Source: a virus
IMG/VR virus record: IMGVR_UViG_3300031539_000404
Coordinates: 1-20,178 of that record
Length of the DNA stretch: 20,178 nt
Reading direction: 5' to 3' (one strand)
Shown: positions 13,022 through 20,178 of the stretch, in pieces
Position numbering within the stretch: the first letter of the stretch is position 1
Layout of the letters: each line of letters begins with the position of its first letter
Made by a program: the position numbers and the translations under genes
Notes under the pieces: generated by a model
What the model was told of the DNA's origin: nothing
The model's input: the letters and a program-made list of their open reading frames with translations, nothing else
The model's database searches: none

Positions 13022-15562
13022 GTGGAACTGGCCTTTTTTACACTGCTATTCCGGGGCCTCCGTCCTGACGAGTATGTTGCCATCAAGGCCCTATCAGGGG
13101 GGAAGGCCACACACTACTACCCTAAAAGCCCCAGAGAGATCGTCGATCTCGTGGAGAGACTACATCTTCCAGGGGTTAACTTGTACTTCGGTGTCTGCCC
13201 GCGGAATGCGTGTGCGGCAACGAAGGAGGCCGTATCCCGCGCCTTGTGTGTGTGGCTTGACCTAGACGTCAAGGACCACCAGGAAGGGAAGAAGGAACTT
13301 CTAGAGTACGTACGCGCAACGTACGTCTTACCTCCGACGGCTGTTGTTGATTCCGGTAACGGCCTCCATGTATATTGGAGTCTCCGAAGCTCAACGACGC
13401 GGAACACTGCGGAGGTACTAGCGAAGAGTATGGCAGGCCATCTCAAAGGAGATCGGGCTGCAACAGACTCATCTAGGTTCCTTCGTGTTCCGGGTACAAC
13501 CAACTGGAAGGATCCGGAGAAGCCCCTCCCGGTGGTCCTTGTGACGTTACAAGAGGAAAGGCAATACACACCAGACGACCTGAAGGCAGGCTTCAACGTA
13601 CCTGCATCGCTCATCGAGCGTATACACACGGGAAGCACAGAAGGATACGAATCTAGGTCAGAACGTGACTGGGCAGTAGTGCGTGCTCTCATCAGGGCAG
13701 GGATCAAGGAAGACGACGTACTTACCCTGTTCTCCGAGAACCCGATTGGCGATAAGCTTCGGGACGCATCGCCGCAGGGCGGCGAGACATACTTCGCCCG
13801 CACCCTAGAACGTGCTACAACGAGTGCACAGGTACCAGCGACCTTTACGGAGGTACACGATTGCTACTACCTACCGGATCGTGAGAAGCAGCGACAGGTC
13901 TCGACGTTTGTATACAAGCCGACCCGCCTACTTGAAGGCCCTGGGGGAGATATACTATCTGGTACGATGAAGGCCTCCGGGTACACGTGGCCAGATGTGG
14001 CACTAACCCGCGCGGCCTTCGCAGGCAGTTCCGCTTTGATCAGAGAGCTACCGTACGCAGCATGGCAGTGGCTTGGATCTGATCGCGAAGCGAAGATGCT
14101 GCTTCCACATCTCATGCAACAATTACTGGACGTCGGGCTACCAAGAGCGGTAGCAACACACACGATCGGCAGACACGAAGACTACTTCGTGACTGCTGAT
14201 CGCGTGCTCACGGCTGACAGTGTGCTTTCGCCTGAGGAGGCTCCGTACCAGTACGTACCAACAGGACGTGAAGCCCCAGAGATCACAATCACGTTCCCGT
14301 CCGCAGATAACTATCGTGCGTTACTACGTGACATTGCAGAACTGCTGCCGAAGGTAAATGTGCCTCACGTAGTGTTCCCAGTGTTTTCGTGGTTCATGGC
14401 AGCACCTTACAAAACTGTACTTAAGGAGCGTTGTTCAACGCGCTTCCCGACACTCAACATATACGGTACACGTGGGGCTGGCAAGACGAGTTTGCTACTT
14501 GAGATAATGCAGCCTTTGTTAGGGTGCACACCACACTCGTACTCATGTGCCACAACACCCTTTGTGCTTCTCTCGTTGCTGGCGAGTACGAACTGCATCC
14601 CGATAGCGTTCTCGGAGTTCCGGAGTTCATCGCTATCCGAACAGACGTACTCGAAGCTCATGCGGTATATCCTACTTGCATACGACGTAGGTCGCGATGC
14701 GCGAGGAAGACCAGACCAAACGACAACCATCTATCCTCTTGATGCACCCTTTTCAATAGATGGCGAAGACGCCTTAGGAGAACCTGCGGCCATCGAGCGT
14801 GCGATCATCGTAAACCTGGCGCCAGAGAACATCATGCAGGGTTCGGAAGCGTTCGACGCTTTTCAGAAGATCACGAAGCTTCCTCTGAAGGACTTCGCAG
14901 GGCACTATCTGCAGCACACGCTCAAGTTCGACGTTCATCTGGCCCTGGAGGAAGCACATGCGATTGTGCGCGGAGCTCTTTCCCGCACACTGCCTGACAG
15001 GGTGTACAATAACCTTGTTGTCTGTGTCGTAGGATACATAAGCGTACTGCAACACTTCGCTAACTGGGGCGTCGCGTTACCAGATATCGACGCTACATCC
15101 TTCGGGTGTTGGTTTGACGCGCCGACGCAAGATGCAGTTGCCATGGAGCGTGGACGCACGGCAATGCACGTCGACGAGTTCATTACGGATGTCATCAACG
15201 CCGTTGCCAGCTCAGGTACCACAGAAGTGTTCATGTTCAAGTACAAGAGGACACAGAACGAGCTCTGGTTCCACACGGCCACCGCGGTTAGGTGGTGGTT
15301 CGCGAAACGTAGACGCGAAGGGCTCCCAGCCATAGGCGAGCTCGCTGTGAAGCGCCAGCTAAGAGAGCGTGCCATAGGAGACATCCCAAGTCCAGGACAG
15401 TACTTAGTTGGGAGTACTACACAGAACATAGGGGGCAAGAGCATACACATGTGGGGCATTAGTGTGCAGGCCGCGTACGATTGCGGGTTGGACATCCCAC
15501 AACAACTCGACATCCAGCATGTGACACTTAGCTTTACGTCCCAGGGCAAGGAGGACGAATGA
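13022..15562 (+). CDS. primase-helicase fusion: archaeo-eukaryotic primase plus P-loop ATPase
   Basis: The GTG at 13022 has GAGGAG (13008-13013) 8 bases upstream. A GTG at 13013 overlaps that site, so I reject it. The protein is 846 residues. The N-terminal ~195 residues look like an AEP-type primase: CVWLDLDVK (D80, D82), VVDSGNGLHVYW (H116), then D149 and a RFLRVPGTTNWKDP block. A linker and P-loop ATPase domain follow, with Walker A GTRGAGKTS (482-490) and a Walker B-like IPIAFSEF. The remainder is helical. The arrangement resembles RepB-like primase-helicase replicases that start DNA synthesis and unwind it. It sits between the recombination genes and the modification genes. Confidence 0.85.
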   Translation: MELAFFTLLFRGLRPDEYVAIKALSGGKATHYYPKSPREIVDLVERLHLPGVNLYFGVCPRNACAATKEAVSRALCVWLDLDVKDHQEGKKELLEYVRATYVLPPTAVVDSGNGLHVYWSLRSSTTRNTAEVLAKSMAGHLKGDRAATDSSRFLRVPGTTNWKDPEKPLPVVLVTLQEERQYTPDDLKAGFNVPASLIERIHTGSTEGYESRSERDWAVVRALIRAGIKEDDVLTLFSENPIGDKLRDASPQGGETYFARTLERATTSAQVPATFTEVHDCYYLPDREKQRQVSTFVYKPTRLLEGPGGDILSGTMKASGYTWPDVALTRAAFAGSSALIRELPYAAWQWLGSDREAKMLLPHLMQQLLDVGLPRAVATHTIGRHEDYFVTADRVLTADSVLSPEEAPYQYVPTGREAPEITITFPSADNYRALLRDIAELLPKVNVPHVVFPVFSWFMAAPYKTVLKERCSTRFPTLNIYGTRGAGKTSLLLEIMQPLLGCTPHSYSCATTPFVLLSLLASTNCIPIAFSEFRSSSLSEQTYSKLMRYILLAYDVGRDARGRPDQTTTIYPLDAPFSIDGEDALGEPAAIERAIIVNLAPENIMQGSEAFDAFQKITKLPLKDFAGHYLQHTLKFDVHLALEEAHAIVRGALSRTLPDRVYNNLVVCVVGYISVLQHFANWGVALPDIDATSFGCWFDAPTQDAVAMERGRTAMHVDEFITDVINAVASSGTTEVFMFKYKRTQNELWFHTATAVRWWFAKRRREGLPAIGELAVKRQLRERAIGDIPSPGQYLVGSTTQNIGGKSIHMWGISVQAAYDCGLDIPQQLDIQHVTLSFTSQGKEDE

Positions 15563-16302
15563 ACAGTTCTTTGAGGGTCACCATACCAAAAAGGATGTGC
15601 ACTGGAGGGCACACAATGTTCGGAAATCACAGCAGCAAGCAAAGTAACAGGCTGATCTGGACGGTCGTTGCGCTGGTAGCTGCGTACATCTCACTGCAAG
15701 TGTTCGCAGATATCATGGCGACGAAGATGGTAACGGTCTGGAAGTACGTCGTTCCAGGCGGCACGTTGGTATACGCCTTCACGTTCACAGTACGTGACCT
15801 CGTACACAAGAAGCTGGGCAAGCGATGGGCCCAAGCGTGCATCGTGGTCGCCGGCGCAGTGAACGTCTGCATGGCGCTTTTCTTCCTGTGGCTTGTGAAG
15901 ATGCCCTTCCCGCCCTTCTGGGCGAACCAGGAAGCCCTCACGGCCATACTGCAGCAAGTTCCGCGGATCGTGTTGGCTAGTATCGCCGCCGAGATGGTGA
16001 GTGAGTTCGTCGACACAGAAGTTTACCAACTGGTCTGGAAGAAGCTGGGCAGGCGTTACCAGTGGGCACGCGTAGCGGCTAGCAACGGCGTCAGTGCGCC
16101 CTTAGACAGTATTGTCTTCGCCCTGCTTGCGTTCGGCGGCGTATTTCCGACCGCTGCGCTCGTGGAGATGATCATAGGCCAAGTACTGCTGAAGTGGCTG
16201 ATTGGTCTGATCTCACTACCAACGATCTACCTCGTCAAAGAGGGGAAGGGAGTGGAGGTAATCAATGTTGAATGTCGAAAAGCAGCTTGCTGCACAGATT
16301 GA
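15559..16302 (+). CDS. yhhQ: YhhQ-family queuosine precursor transporter (VUT/ECF-type)
   Basis: YhhQ proteins import preQ0/preQ1. The protein is 247 residues with about six membrane spans (residues 34-50, 65-80, 92-113, 134-150, 185-203 and 205-226). The family positions ADIMATKM, YAFTFTVRDLVHKKLGKRWA and the later ASNGVSAPLDSIVFALLAF are recognisable. Two starts are possible. ATG 15559 overlaps the primase stop and has AAGGAGG; ATG 15616 has GGAGG. I favour the first. Import would supplement or replace the QueC route. The 3' end overlaps the Nmad1-like gene by 38 bases, so the two are probably coupled. Confidence 0.82.
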   Translation: MNSSLRVTIPKRMCTGGHTMFGNHSSKQSNRLIWTVVALVAAYISLQVFADIMATKMVTVWKYVVPGGTLVYAFTFTVRDLVHKKLGKRWAQACIVVAGAVNVCMALFFLWLVKMPFPPFWANQEALTAILQQVPRIVLASIAAEMVSEFVDTEVYQLVWKKLGRRYQWARVAASNGVSAPLDSIVFALLAFGGVFPTAALVEMIIGQVLLKWLIGLISLPTIYLVKEGKGVEVINVECRKAACCTD

Positions 16303-16624
16303 GGCAGCGTTCGAGGAGTCAAGACAAGCCCTCATGGTTTCCGCAGACGTACTGTGGAAGGGTAAGGGTGAGGCATACGACACCGAGGTGAGCATCGTGC
16401 AGCGCCTCCCGCTCGGGGAGATGAGCCTCGTGCATGAGCTCGTTAAGAAGACGCGGCGCCTACAGGGTGAGTTCGCCACTGGCGTACTCGAGTCCCTGAT
16501 GTCGGAGACGGTTGAGGAGCAACTCCTGGACGTCGCCAACTACGCAATCGCACTCGCCGCGTACATGAGAGTCACAAAGAGGCTGTCCGAAGTGACTCTC
16601 CAGCTTAAGAAGACTACTACGTAG
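16265..16624 (+). CDS. Nmad1 (DUF1599)-like protein, nucleotide-modification associated
   Basis: The start is ATG 16265, preceded by GGAGG (16253-16257). The protein is 119 residues and all-helical. The pattern (K34-GEAYD, then ELVKKTRRLQGEF at 58-70, and EEQLLDVANYAIALAAYM at 84-101) fits the Nmad1/DUF1599 domain: a K...YD helix, a KxxRL helix and a D(V/L)xNYA helix. Nmad1 is known by gene context as a companion of modified-base systems, with unclear activity; NTP-pyrophosphatase folds are an alternative. Its position between the transporter and the DNA transglycosylase supports a role in base modification. Confidence 0.62.
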   Translation: MLNVEKQLAAQIEAAFEESRQALMVSADVLWKGKGEAYDTEVSIVQRLPLGEMSLVHELVKKTRRLQGEFATGVLESLMSETVEEQLLDVANYAIALAAYMRVTKRLSEVTLQLKKTTT

Positions 16625-16633
16625 CCACACTGT

Positions 16634-16667
16634 GTGTAGGCTGTACTCACCGGGGTACAGCCTACAC
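16634..16667 (+). promoter_or_regulatory. 13-bp perfect stem-loop before dpdA
   Basis: GTGTAGGCTGTAC and GTACAGCCTACAC pair over 13 bases, with an 8-base loop (TCACCGGG). The stem lies in the 59-base gap between the Nmad1-like gene and the DpdA-like gene, ending just before the AGGAG ribosome site (16671). It has no T-run, so it is an atypical terminator at best. It may instead be an RNA processing site or a translational control. Confidence 0.6.
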
Positions 16668-16683
16668 TCCAGGAGACAAACAC

Positions 16684-17457
16684 ATGAAGGCCGCAATTAT
16701 TGCGCCTACCGCAATGCTCGAGAGGTACTCGACGCTTACGGACACCCACCTCGCTCTCGCACACCTTGTGCTTAGCAATAAGACGTACAGGGAGTTCTAC
16801 AAGGGACGCGCTGCAAAGGGGGACTTCGTCACTGTTGATAACTCCCTAATTGAGCTGGGGGAGCCACTGCCCTTGGAAGACGTAATTAGGGCTGCTAAGA
16901 TGATAGATGCCCAGGAGATCGTCCTGCCGGATGTCTTCGCGAACTGCGTGGAGACCCTCAAGGTTACCATGGCCGCATATAGAGAGATTGTGGCGTCACC
17001 TGACCTCACGCGCTTCAAGTGGATGGCTGTGCCACAGGGAAGAAACGCCCTGGGCTGGTTCTACAGCTATTGGGTGTTCAGCAAGCTTCCCGAGATCACC
17101 ACGATCGGCATCGCGAAGCACACGGAAAGGTTTAGCAAGGGAGGCCGGCCAGCACTACTGGGTGCGCTCGCAACAACCGAGTCCTTGGCGGTTGAGAAAG
17201 CTCACCACCTCTTGGGTTGCTGGAGCAACCCGACTGAGGTCCTCAAGTGCTCCAAGCGCTTCAGGTGGCTGCGGAGCGTAGACTCGAGCATCGCAGTGCT
17301 TGCCGGTCTCGAAGGTAAGCCTTTCCCCGACCCCATTCGTGGTATCGAGTTCGAACGGCCGGAGAAACCGATGGACTTTGACGCAGTAGACGACCCACAC
17401 CCAAACATCACAATGAGGAACGTAAAGCTCTTCATCAGGTGGAGCAGAGGAGTATAA
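16684..17457 (+). CDS. dpdA: DpdA-like DNA guanine transglycosylase
   Basis: DpdA enzymes are TGT relatives that swap guanine in DNA for a 7-deazaguanine base such as preQ0. The protein is 257 residues, shorter than tRNA TGT. The probable motifs are D52-N53 in FVTVDNSLIELG (general acid-base region), LPD (81-83), VPQGR (116-120), IGIAKH (141-146), HLLG (175-178) and RSVDSS, with D200 as the likely nucleophile. The zinc-binding cysteines of tRNA TGT are absent, in line with phage DpdA types. ATG 16684 follows AGGAG at 16671-16675. The polymerase gene starts 4 bases later. Assignment rests on motif order and neighbours, so the substrate is inferred. Confidence 0.83.
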   Translation: MKAAIIAPTAMLERYSTLTDTHLALAHLVLSNKTYREFYKGRAAKGDFVTVDNSLIELGEPLPLEDVIRAAKMIDAQEIVLPDVFANCVETLKVTMAAYREIVASPDLTRFKWMAVPQGRNALGWFYSYWVFSKLPEITTIGIAKHTERFSKGGRPALLGALATTESLAVEKAHHLLGCWSNPTEVLKCSKRFRWLRSVDSSIAVLAGLEGKPFPDPIRGIEFERPEKPMDFDAVDDPHPNITMRNVKLFIRWSRGV

Positions 17458-17461
17458 TAAG

Positions 17462-19765
17462 ATGGTCAAGTTACCGCACGCGCGTTGTGGTAGTTGTCCT
17501 CTAAAAGACACGCCTCTAGTACCCGGCGAAGGTCCTGTGAAAGCAGAGTTCGTTCTGGTAGGAGAGGCCCCAGGTCGCGAAGAGGCAAGCGCCCGTAGAC
17601 CTTTTGTAGGACAGGCAGGCAAGCTGCTGGATAAGATTCTTGTTGGTCTGGGAATTGATCGCGAGGAGCTGTACATAACAAATGCCATCGCATGTGGCGG
17701 TACGACGACGACATACAAGGAAGCCGCACCCTACTGTCGTGACCGATTGTTAGCGGAGATTGACGGTCGCAAGCCACGTGTCGTAGTAACCTTAGGAAAC
17801 TTACCCACCAGCGTACTTCTAGGCCCGAGCTATGCGACAGGCGTTACGAACTACCGGGGCAAGTTTGTAATGCACGATGCCCTCAACTGCTGGGTGTTGC
17901 CAACGCTTCACCCAGCCGCTGTGCTACGCAGGCCGAGTACGTTCGACGACTTGTGTGCAGACTTACAGAAGGCGTTTACTACAACGGAATACGAACCGAA
18001 GCCGTTTAAGTGGTACGTCTGTCAGACGGGGCAAAACGCCCTCGTTGTACTTGACCACATCTACGACAAGGAGACGGAGGTCGTCTTCGATCTCGAGACA
18101 TCAGGCTTCAACAGGCAGGAAGATGACATCCTATGTTTGGTCCTCTGTTGGCGTTCGGACCTAAGCTACGTCATTCCACAGGGGGTACTGGAGCAACCTG
18201 CTGTGCAAGCGCGCTTGTGCACCCTTATGGTGGAGCGCCCCGACATCAAGTGGATCGGGCACAGCGCAAAGTTCGACGCAGAGTTCCTGAAGAGCCGTTA
18301 CGGCTTCCGTCCTGTGATCTACTTCGACACACTTTTGGCACACTACTGCACAGAGGAGCGGAGCGGTACGCACGACCTCAAGAGCATTGCGGCGAACCTC
18401 TTCAACGCACCCGACTGGGAAGGAGACCTAAAGCAGCACCTCAAGAAGCCGCGTACAGACTCATATAGTATGCTCCCGAAGGGTGTGCTGTATAAGTATG
18501 CCGCACACGACGGAATCTACACGTACCTTCTGTATCGCCATTTCCAGGGGGTTCTGGCTAAGGAGCCTAAGCTCAAGAAACTACATGACGATCTCCTCGT
18601 ACCAGCGGCCAATGCGCTCGTGGACATCGAGCTCTATGGAGTGCGTGTCGATCCTGCACACCTCAAGCAGTTGGAGAAGGACTACGCTAGAGATATCGAG
18701 GACTTGGGAGCACAGCTGGAGGTCGCTGTCGGTAGGCCAATCAATGCGAACTCCCCGAAGCAGGTCGCTGAGTACCTGTACGACGAGTTACAGCTGCCCC
18801 AACCCTTCGGGCGTACAACAAAAAAGGAAGCAATGGAGATTCTCGCTCCAATGCACCCTGTGCCGCAGATGATCGTCGATATTCGGCATGCAAAGAAGAT
18901 GCTCAAGACATACGTTATTGGTCTGCAGGAGCTTGCAGACAAGCACGACCGTGTACACACGTCGTTCCTCCTTCATGGCACGACGACAGGAAGGCTGTCC
19001 TCCCGTGGCCCGAACCTCCAGAACATTCCGCGTGGGCAGAAGTTACGTGACTGTTTCATTGCCTCAGAAGGACACACCCTAATCGATTGCGACTATGGTC
19101 AGCTTGAGTATCGCATTCTGGCTGTGCTTGGTAACGACGAGTACATGCTCAAGTGTTTCCGTGAAGGTCGAGACTTCCACACGGAAACTGCACTCCTCTT
19201 CTTCGGGGAAAACCACACAAGTGAAGACCGAATGATCGCTAAGATGGTGAACTTCGGTATTGCCTATGGACGCGGCGCAGCAAGTATGGCTGCTGACCGT
19301 AACCTGAACATGACATTCCGTGAGGCACAGGCGTTTCTACGTAGTCTATTCGACCAACGTCCTGGCGTAGCGCGATATACGCGGGAGACACCCAAGAAAG
19401 CATTCACCACTGGAGTACTCGAGAGCTTCTTCGGGCGCAAGCGTCGCTTCGGTCTTGTCTCTGGGGTCAACATGAAGGAAGTCAAGACCCAGGCGCTCAA
19501 CTTCCCAATACAGAGCCTGGCGTCGGACATCACACTCATGTCGCTGCTCTACCTACATGATACTCTGGAGCACGCACGTATCCTGTTGACCGTTCACGAC
19601 AGTATCCTGCTCGAAGCTCCCGATGAACACGTGTATACCGAGGCATCACGTATCAAGAAGGTGATGGAACTGATACCCCGGAAGCGCTTCAGCGATGTCG
19701 TCGATTTCCCGGTCGATATAAAAGTCGGTAAATCATGGGGGAACATGTCAGAATGGGCTCCCTAA
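17462..19765 (+). CDS. polA: uracil-DNA glycosylase / family A DNA polymerase fusion
   Basis: The protein is 767 residues. Residues 1-175 are a family 4-type UDG: iron-sulfur cysteines C9, C12, C78 and C92, GEAPG (34-38) and the TLHPAAVLR motif (H150). Residues 205-365 are the 3'-5' exonuclease (D210/E212 in FDLETSG, D272, and D350 in YAAHD). The polymerase follows: TTTGRLSSRGPNLQNIP, motif A DYGQLEYR (D544), motif B AKMVNFGIAYG (K594, F598, Y602) and motif C VHDS (H712, D713, S714). Motif A has Gly for the usual Ser, and motif C has Ser for the usual Glu. It replicates phage DNA, and the UDG part may scan the template for uracil or another base. Its 3' end overlaps the HNH gene. Confidence 0.94.
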   Translation: MVKLPHARCGSCPLKDTPLVPGEGPVKAEFVLVGEAPGREEASARRPFVGQAGKLLDKILVGLGIDREELYITNAIACGGTTTTYKEAAPYCRDRLLAEIDGRKPRVVVTLGNLPTSVLLGPSYATGVTNYRGKFVMHDALNCWVLPTLHPAAVLRRPSTFDDLCADLQKAFTTTEYEPKPFKWYVCQTGQNALVVLDHIYDKETEVVFDLETSGFNRQEDDILCLVLCWRSDLSYVIPQGVLEQPAVQARLCTLMVERPDIKWIGHSAKFDAEFLKSRYGFRPVIYFDTLLAHYCTEERSGTHDLKSIAANLFNAPDWEGDLKQHLKKPRTDSYSMLPKGVLYKYAAHDGIYTYLLYRHFQGVLAKEPKLKKLHDDLLVPAANALVDIELYGVRVDPAHLKQLEKDYARDIEDLGAQLEVAVGRPINANSPKQVAEYLYDELQLPQPFGRTTKKEAMEILAPMHPVPQMIVDIRHAKKMLKTYVIGLQELADKHDRVHTSFLLHGTTTGRLSSRGPNLQNIPRGQKLRDCFIASEGHTLIDCDYGQLEYRILAVLGNDEYMLKCFREGRDFHTETALLFFGENHTSEDRMIAKMVNFGIAYGRGAASMAADRNLNMTFREAQAFLRSLFDQRPGVARYTRETPKKAFTTGVLESFFGRKRRFGLVSGVNMKEVKTQALNFPIQSLASDITLMSLLYLHDTLEHARILLTVHDSILLEAPDEHVYTEASRIKKVMELIPRKRFSDVVDFPVDIKVGKSWGNMSEWAP

Positions 19766-20178
19766 AACGTTGTAGTAAGTGTAAGGAAACGAAGCCGCAT
19801 ACGGACTTCCACAAGAACCGCTGCACCTTGGACGGGCTGCAGGACTGGTGTAAGACATGCTTCCGCAAGGGTCAGCAGACGAAAAAAGGACGCGAACGTC
19901 AGTGGCGTGCAAACCACTCAGAGAAGGGGCGCGCTACACATGAGCGCTACCTAGGTTCCGAGAAGGACAAAGTAGTCCGTAGGCGCTATGAGGCATCCGA
20001 GAAGGGACGTGCTGCACGTAAGCGTTTCAATGCGACTAAGAAAGGTCGCGCGATGTATCAACGTAGCTGCGCCAAGAGACGTGCGGTGCTTGAGGGTTCT
20101 GAAGCGACCTTGACTGCAGAAGAGTGGTCCGAGATCAGAGCAGAATACAAGTGTTGTCCGTACTGTGGAGAGCTGTTT
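19753..20178 (+). CDS. HNH endonuclease, N-terminal part, cut by the window end
   Basis: The start is ATG 19753, overlapping the polymerase stop by 13 bases. The first 142 residues are visible. They include two CxxC pairs in CSKCKETKPH and CKTC, then basic repeats (SEKGRA, KKGRA) and the CPYCGELF start of an HNH domain. The arrangement matches the gene at 537, for example DGLQ(V/D)WCK and WRANHSE. The catalytic residues lie beyond base 20178. Homing endonucleases often sit next to phage DNA polymerase genes. The gene is partial only because the window ends. Confidence 0.88.
   Translation, partial: MGSLKRCSKCKETKPHTDFHKNRCTLDGLQDWCKTCFRKGQQTKKGRERQWRANHSEKGRATHERYLGSEKDKVVRRRYEASEKGRAARKRFNATKKGRAMYQRSCAKRRAVLEGSEATLTAEEWSEIRAEYKCCPYCGELF

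Noticed and set aside
13117-13803. 228-residue open frame on the minus strand inside the primase gene
   Set aside because: It lies opposite a clear AEP-like coding frame and its translation is Ser/Arg-rich without any motif, as expected for a shadow.
16634-16667. PreQ1 riboswitch at the dpdA leader
   Set aside because: The long perfect 13-bp stem and GC-rich loop do not match the compact preQ1-I pseudoknot with an A-rich tail, so I list it only as an unexplained hairpin.
17453-17458. TATAAT just before the polymerase start
   Set aside because: Transcription would begin after or at the ATG at 17462, and the position 17 bases upstream (TTCATC) is a poor -35 box. The TATAAT arises from the stop codon region.
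1-20178. tRNA genes and CRISPR arrays
   Set aside because: I found no cloverleaf with a GTTCRANNC T-arm outside coding frames, and no spaced direct repeats. The short tandem repeats seen are in-frame coding repeats.

Overview
The window looks like one contiguous block of a tailed double-stranded DNA phage (or closely related prophage). Every convincing gene is on the + strand. The genes are short and tightly packed, with many ATGA, TAATG or GTGA stop/start overlaps and strong AAGGAGG-type ribosome sites. Many encode small proteins I cannot assign, and the recognisable ones are phage replication and DNA-modification proteins. The host cannot be named. The Shine-Dalgarno sites and one perfect TTGACA-17-TATAAT promoter indicate a bacterium, and the DNA is moderately GC-rich by eye. 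No tRNA, rRNA, CRISPR array or structural/lysis gene is visible. No gap between genes exceeds about 160 bases.

Region 1 (1-5023) is an accessory region of about 18 small genes. It starts with the tail of an unseen gene and holds an HNH endonuclease with basic repeats (537-1151), two small membrane proteins, a very basic 52-residue protein, and a tandemly duplicated two-gene module of Cys-rich and charged proteins (3959-5023). Region 2 (5033-7837) opens with a large TOPRIM-domain protein that resembles the Spo11/Topo VI-A nuclease fold and carries a Cys cluster. Five small unassigned genes follow. Region 3 (7827-9566) is a three-gene overlapping unit: a PadR-type regulator, a metallophosphoesterase with altered motifs, and QueC (preQ0 synthase).

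Region 4 (9567-10441) holds the only sizeable control regions: a likely promoter and hairpin, an acidic HTH protein, a strong hairpin, a 28-bp palindrome and a consensus promoter that drives an ArsR-like regulator. Region 5 (10442-15562) is a replication/recombination operon: ArsR-like regulator, Cas4/RecB-type nuclease, Sak4-type RecA-like ATPase, DUF669-like (possible ssDNA-binding) protein, and a primase-helicase fusion. Region 6 (15559-20178) holds a YhhQ-type queuosine-precursor transporter, an Nmad1 (DUF1599)-like protein, a 13-bp perfect hairpin, a DpdA-like DNA transglycosylase, a uracil-DNA-glycosylase/family A DNA polymerase fusion, and a second HNH endonuclease cut off by the window end.

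The most coherent reading is that the phage replaces some guanines in its DNA with a 7-deazaguanine. QueC would make preQ0 and YhhQ would import precursor. DpdA would exchange the base in DNA, and the Nmad1-like protein is a candidate extra component. FolE, QueD and QueE, which would feed QueC, are not in this window. They may lie outside it, or the host may supply the intermediate. The replication genes lie beside and between the modification genes, which suggests co-expression of genome copying and base replacement.
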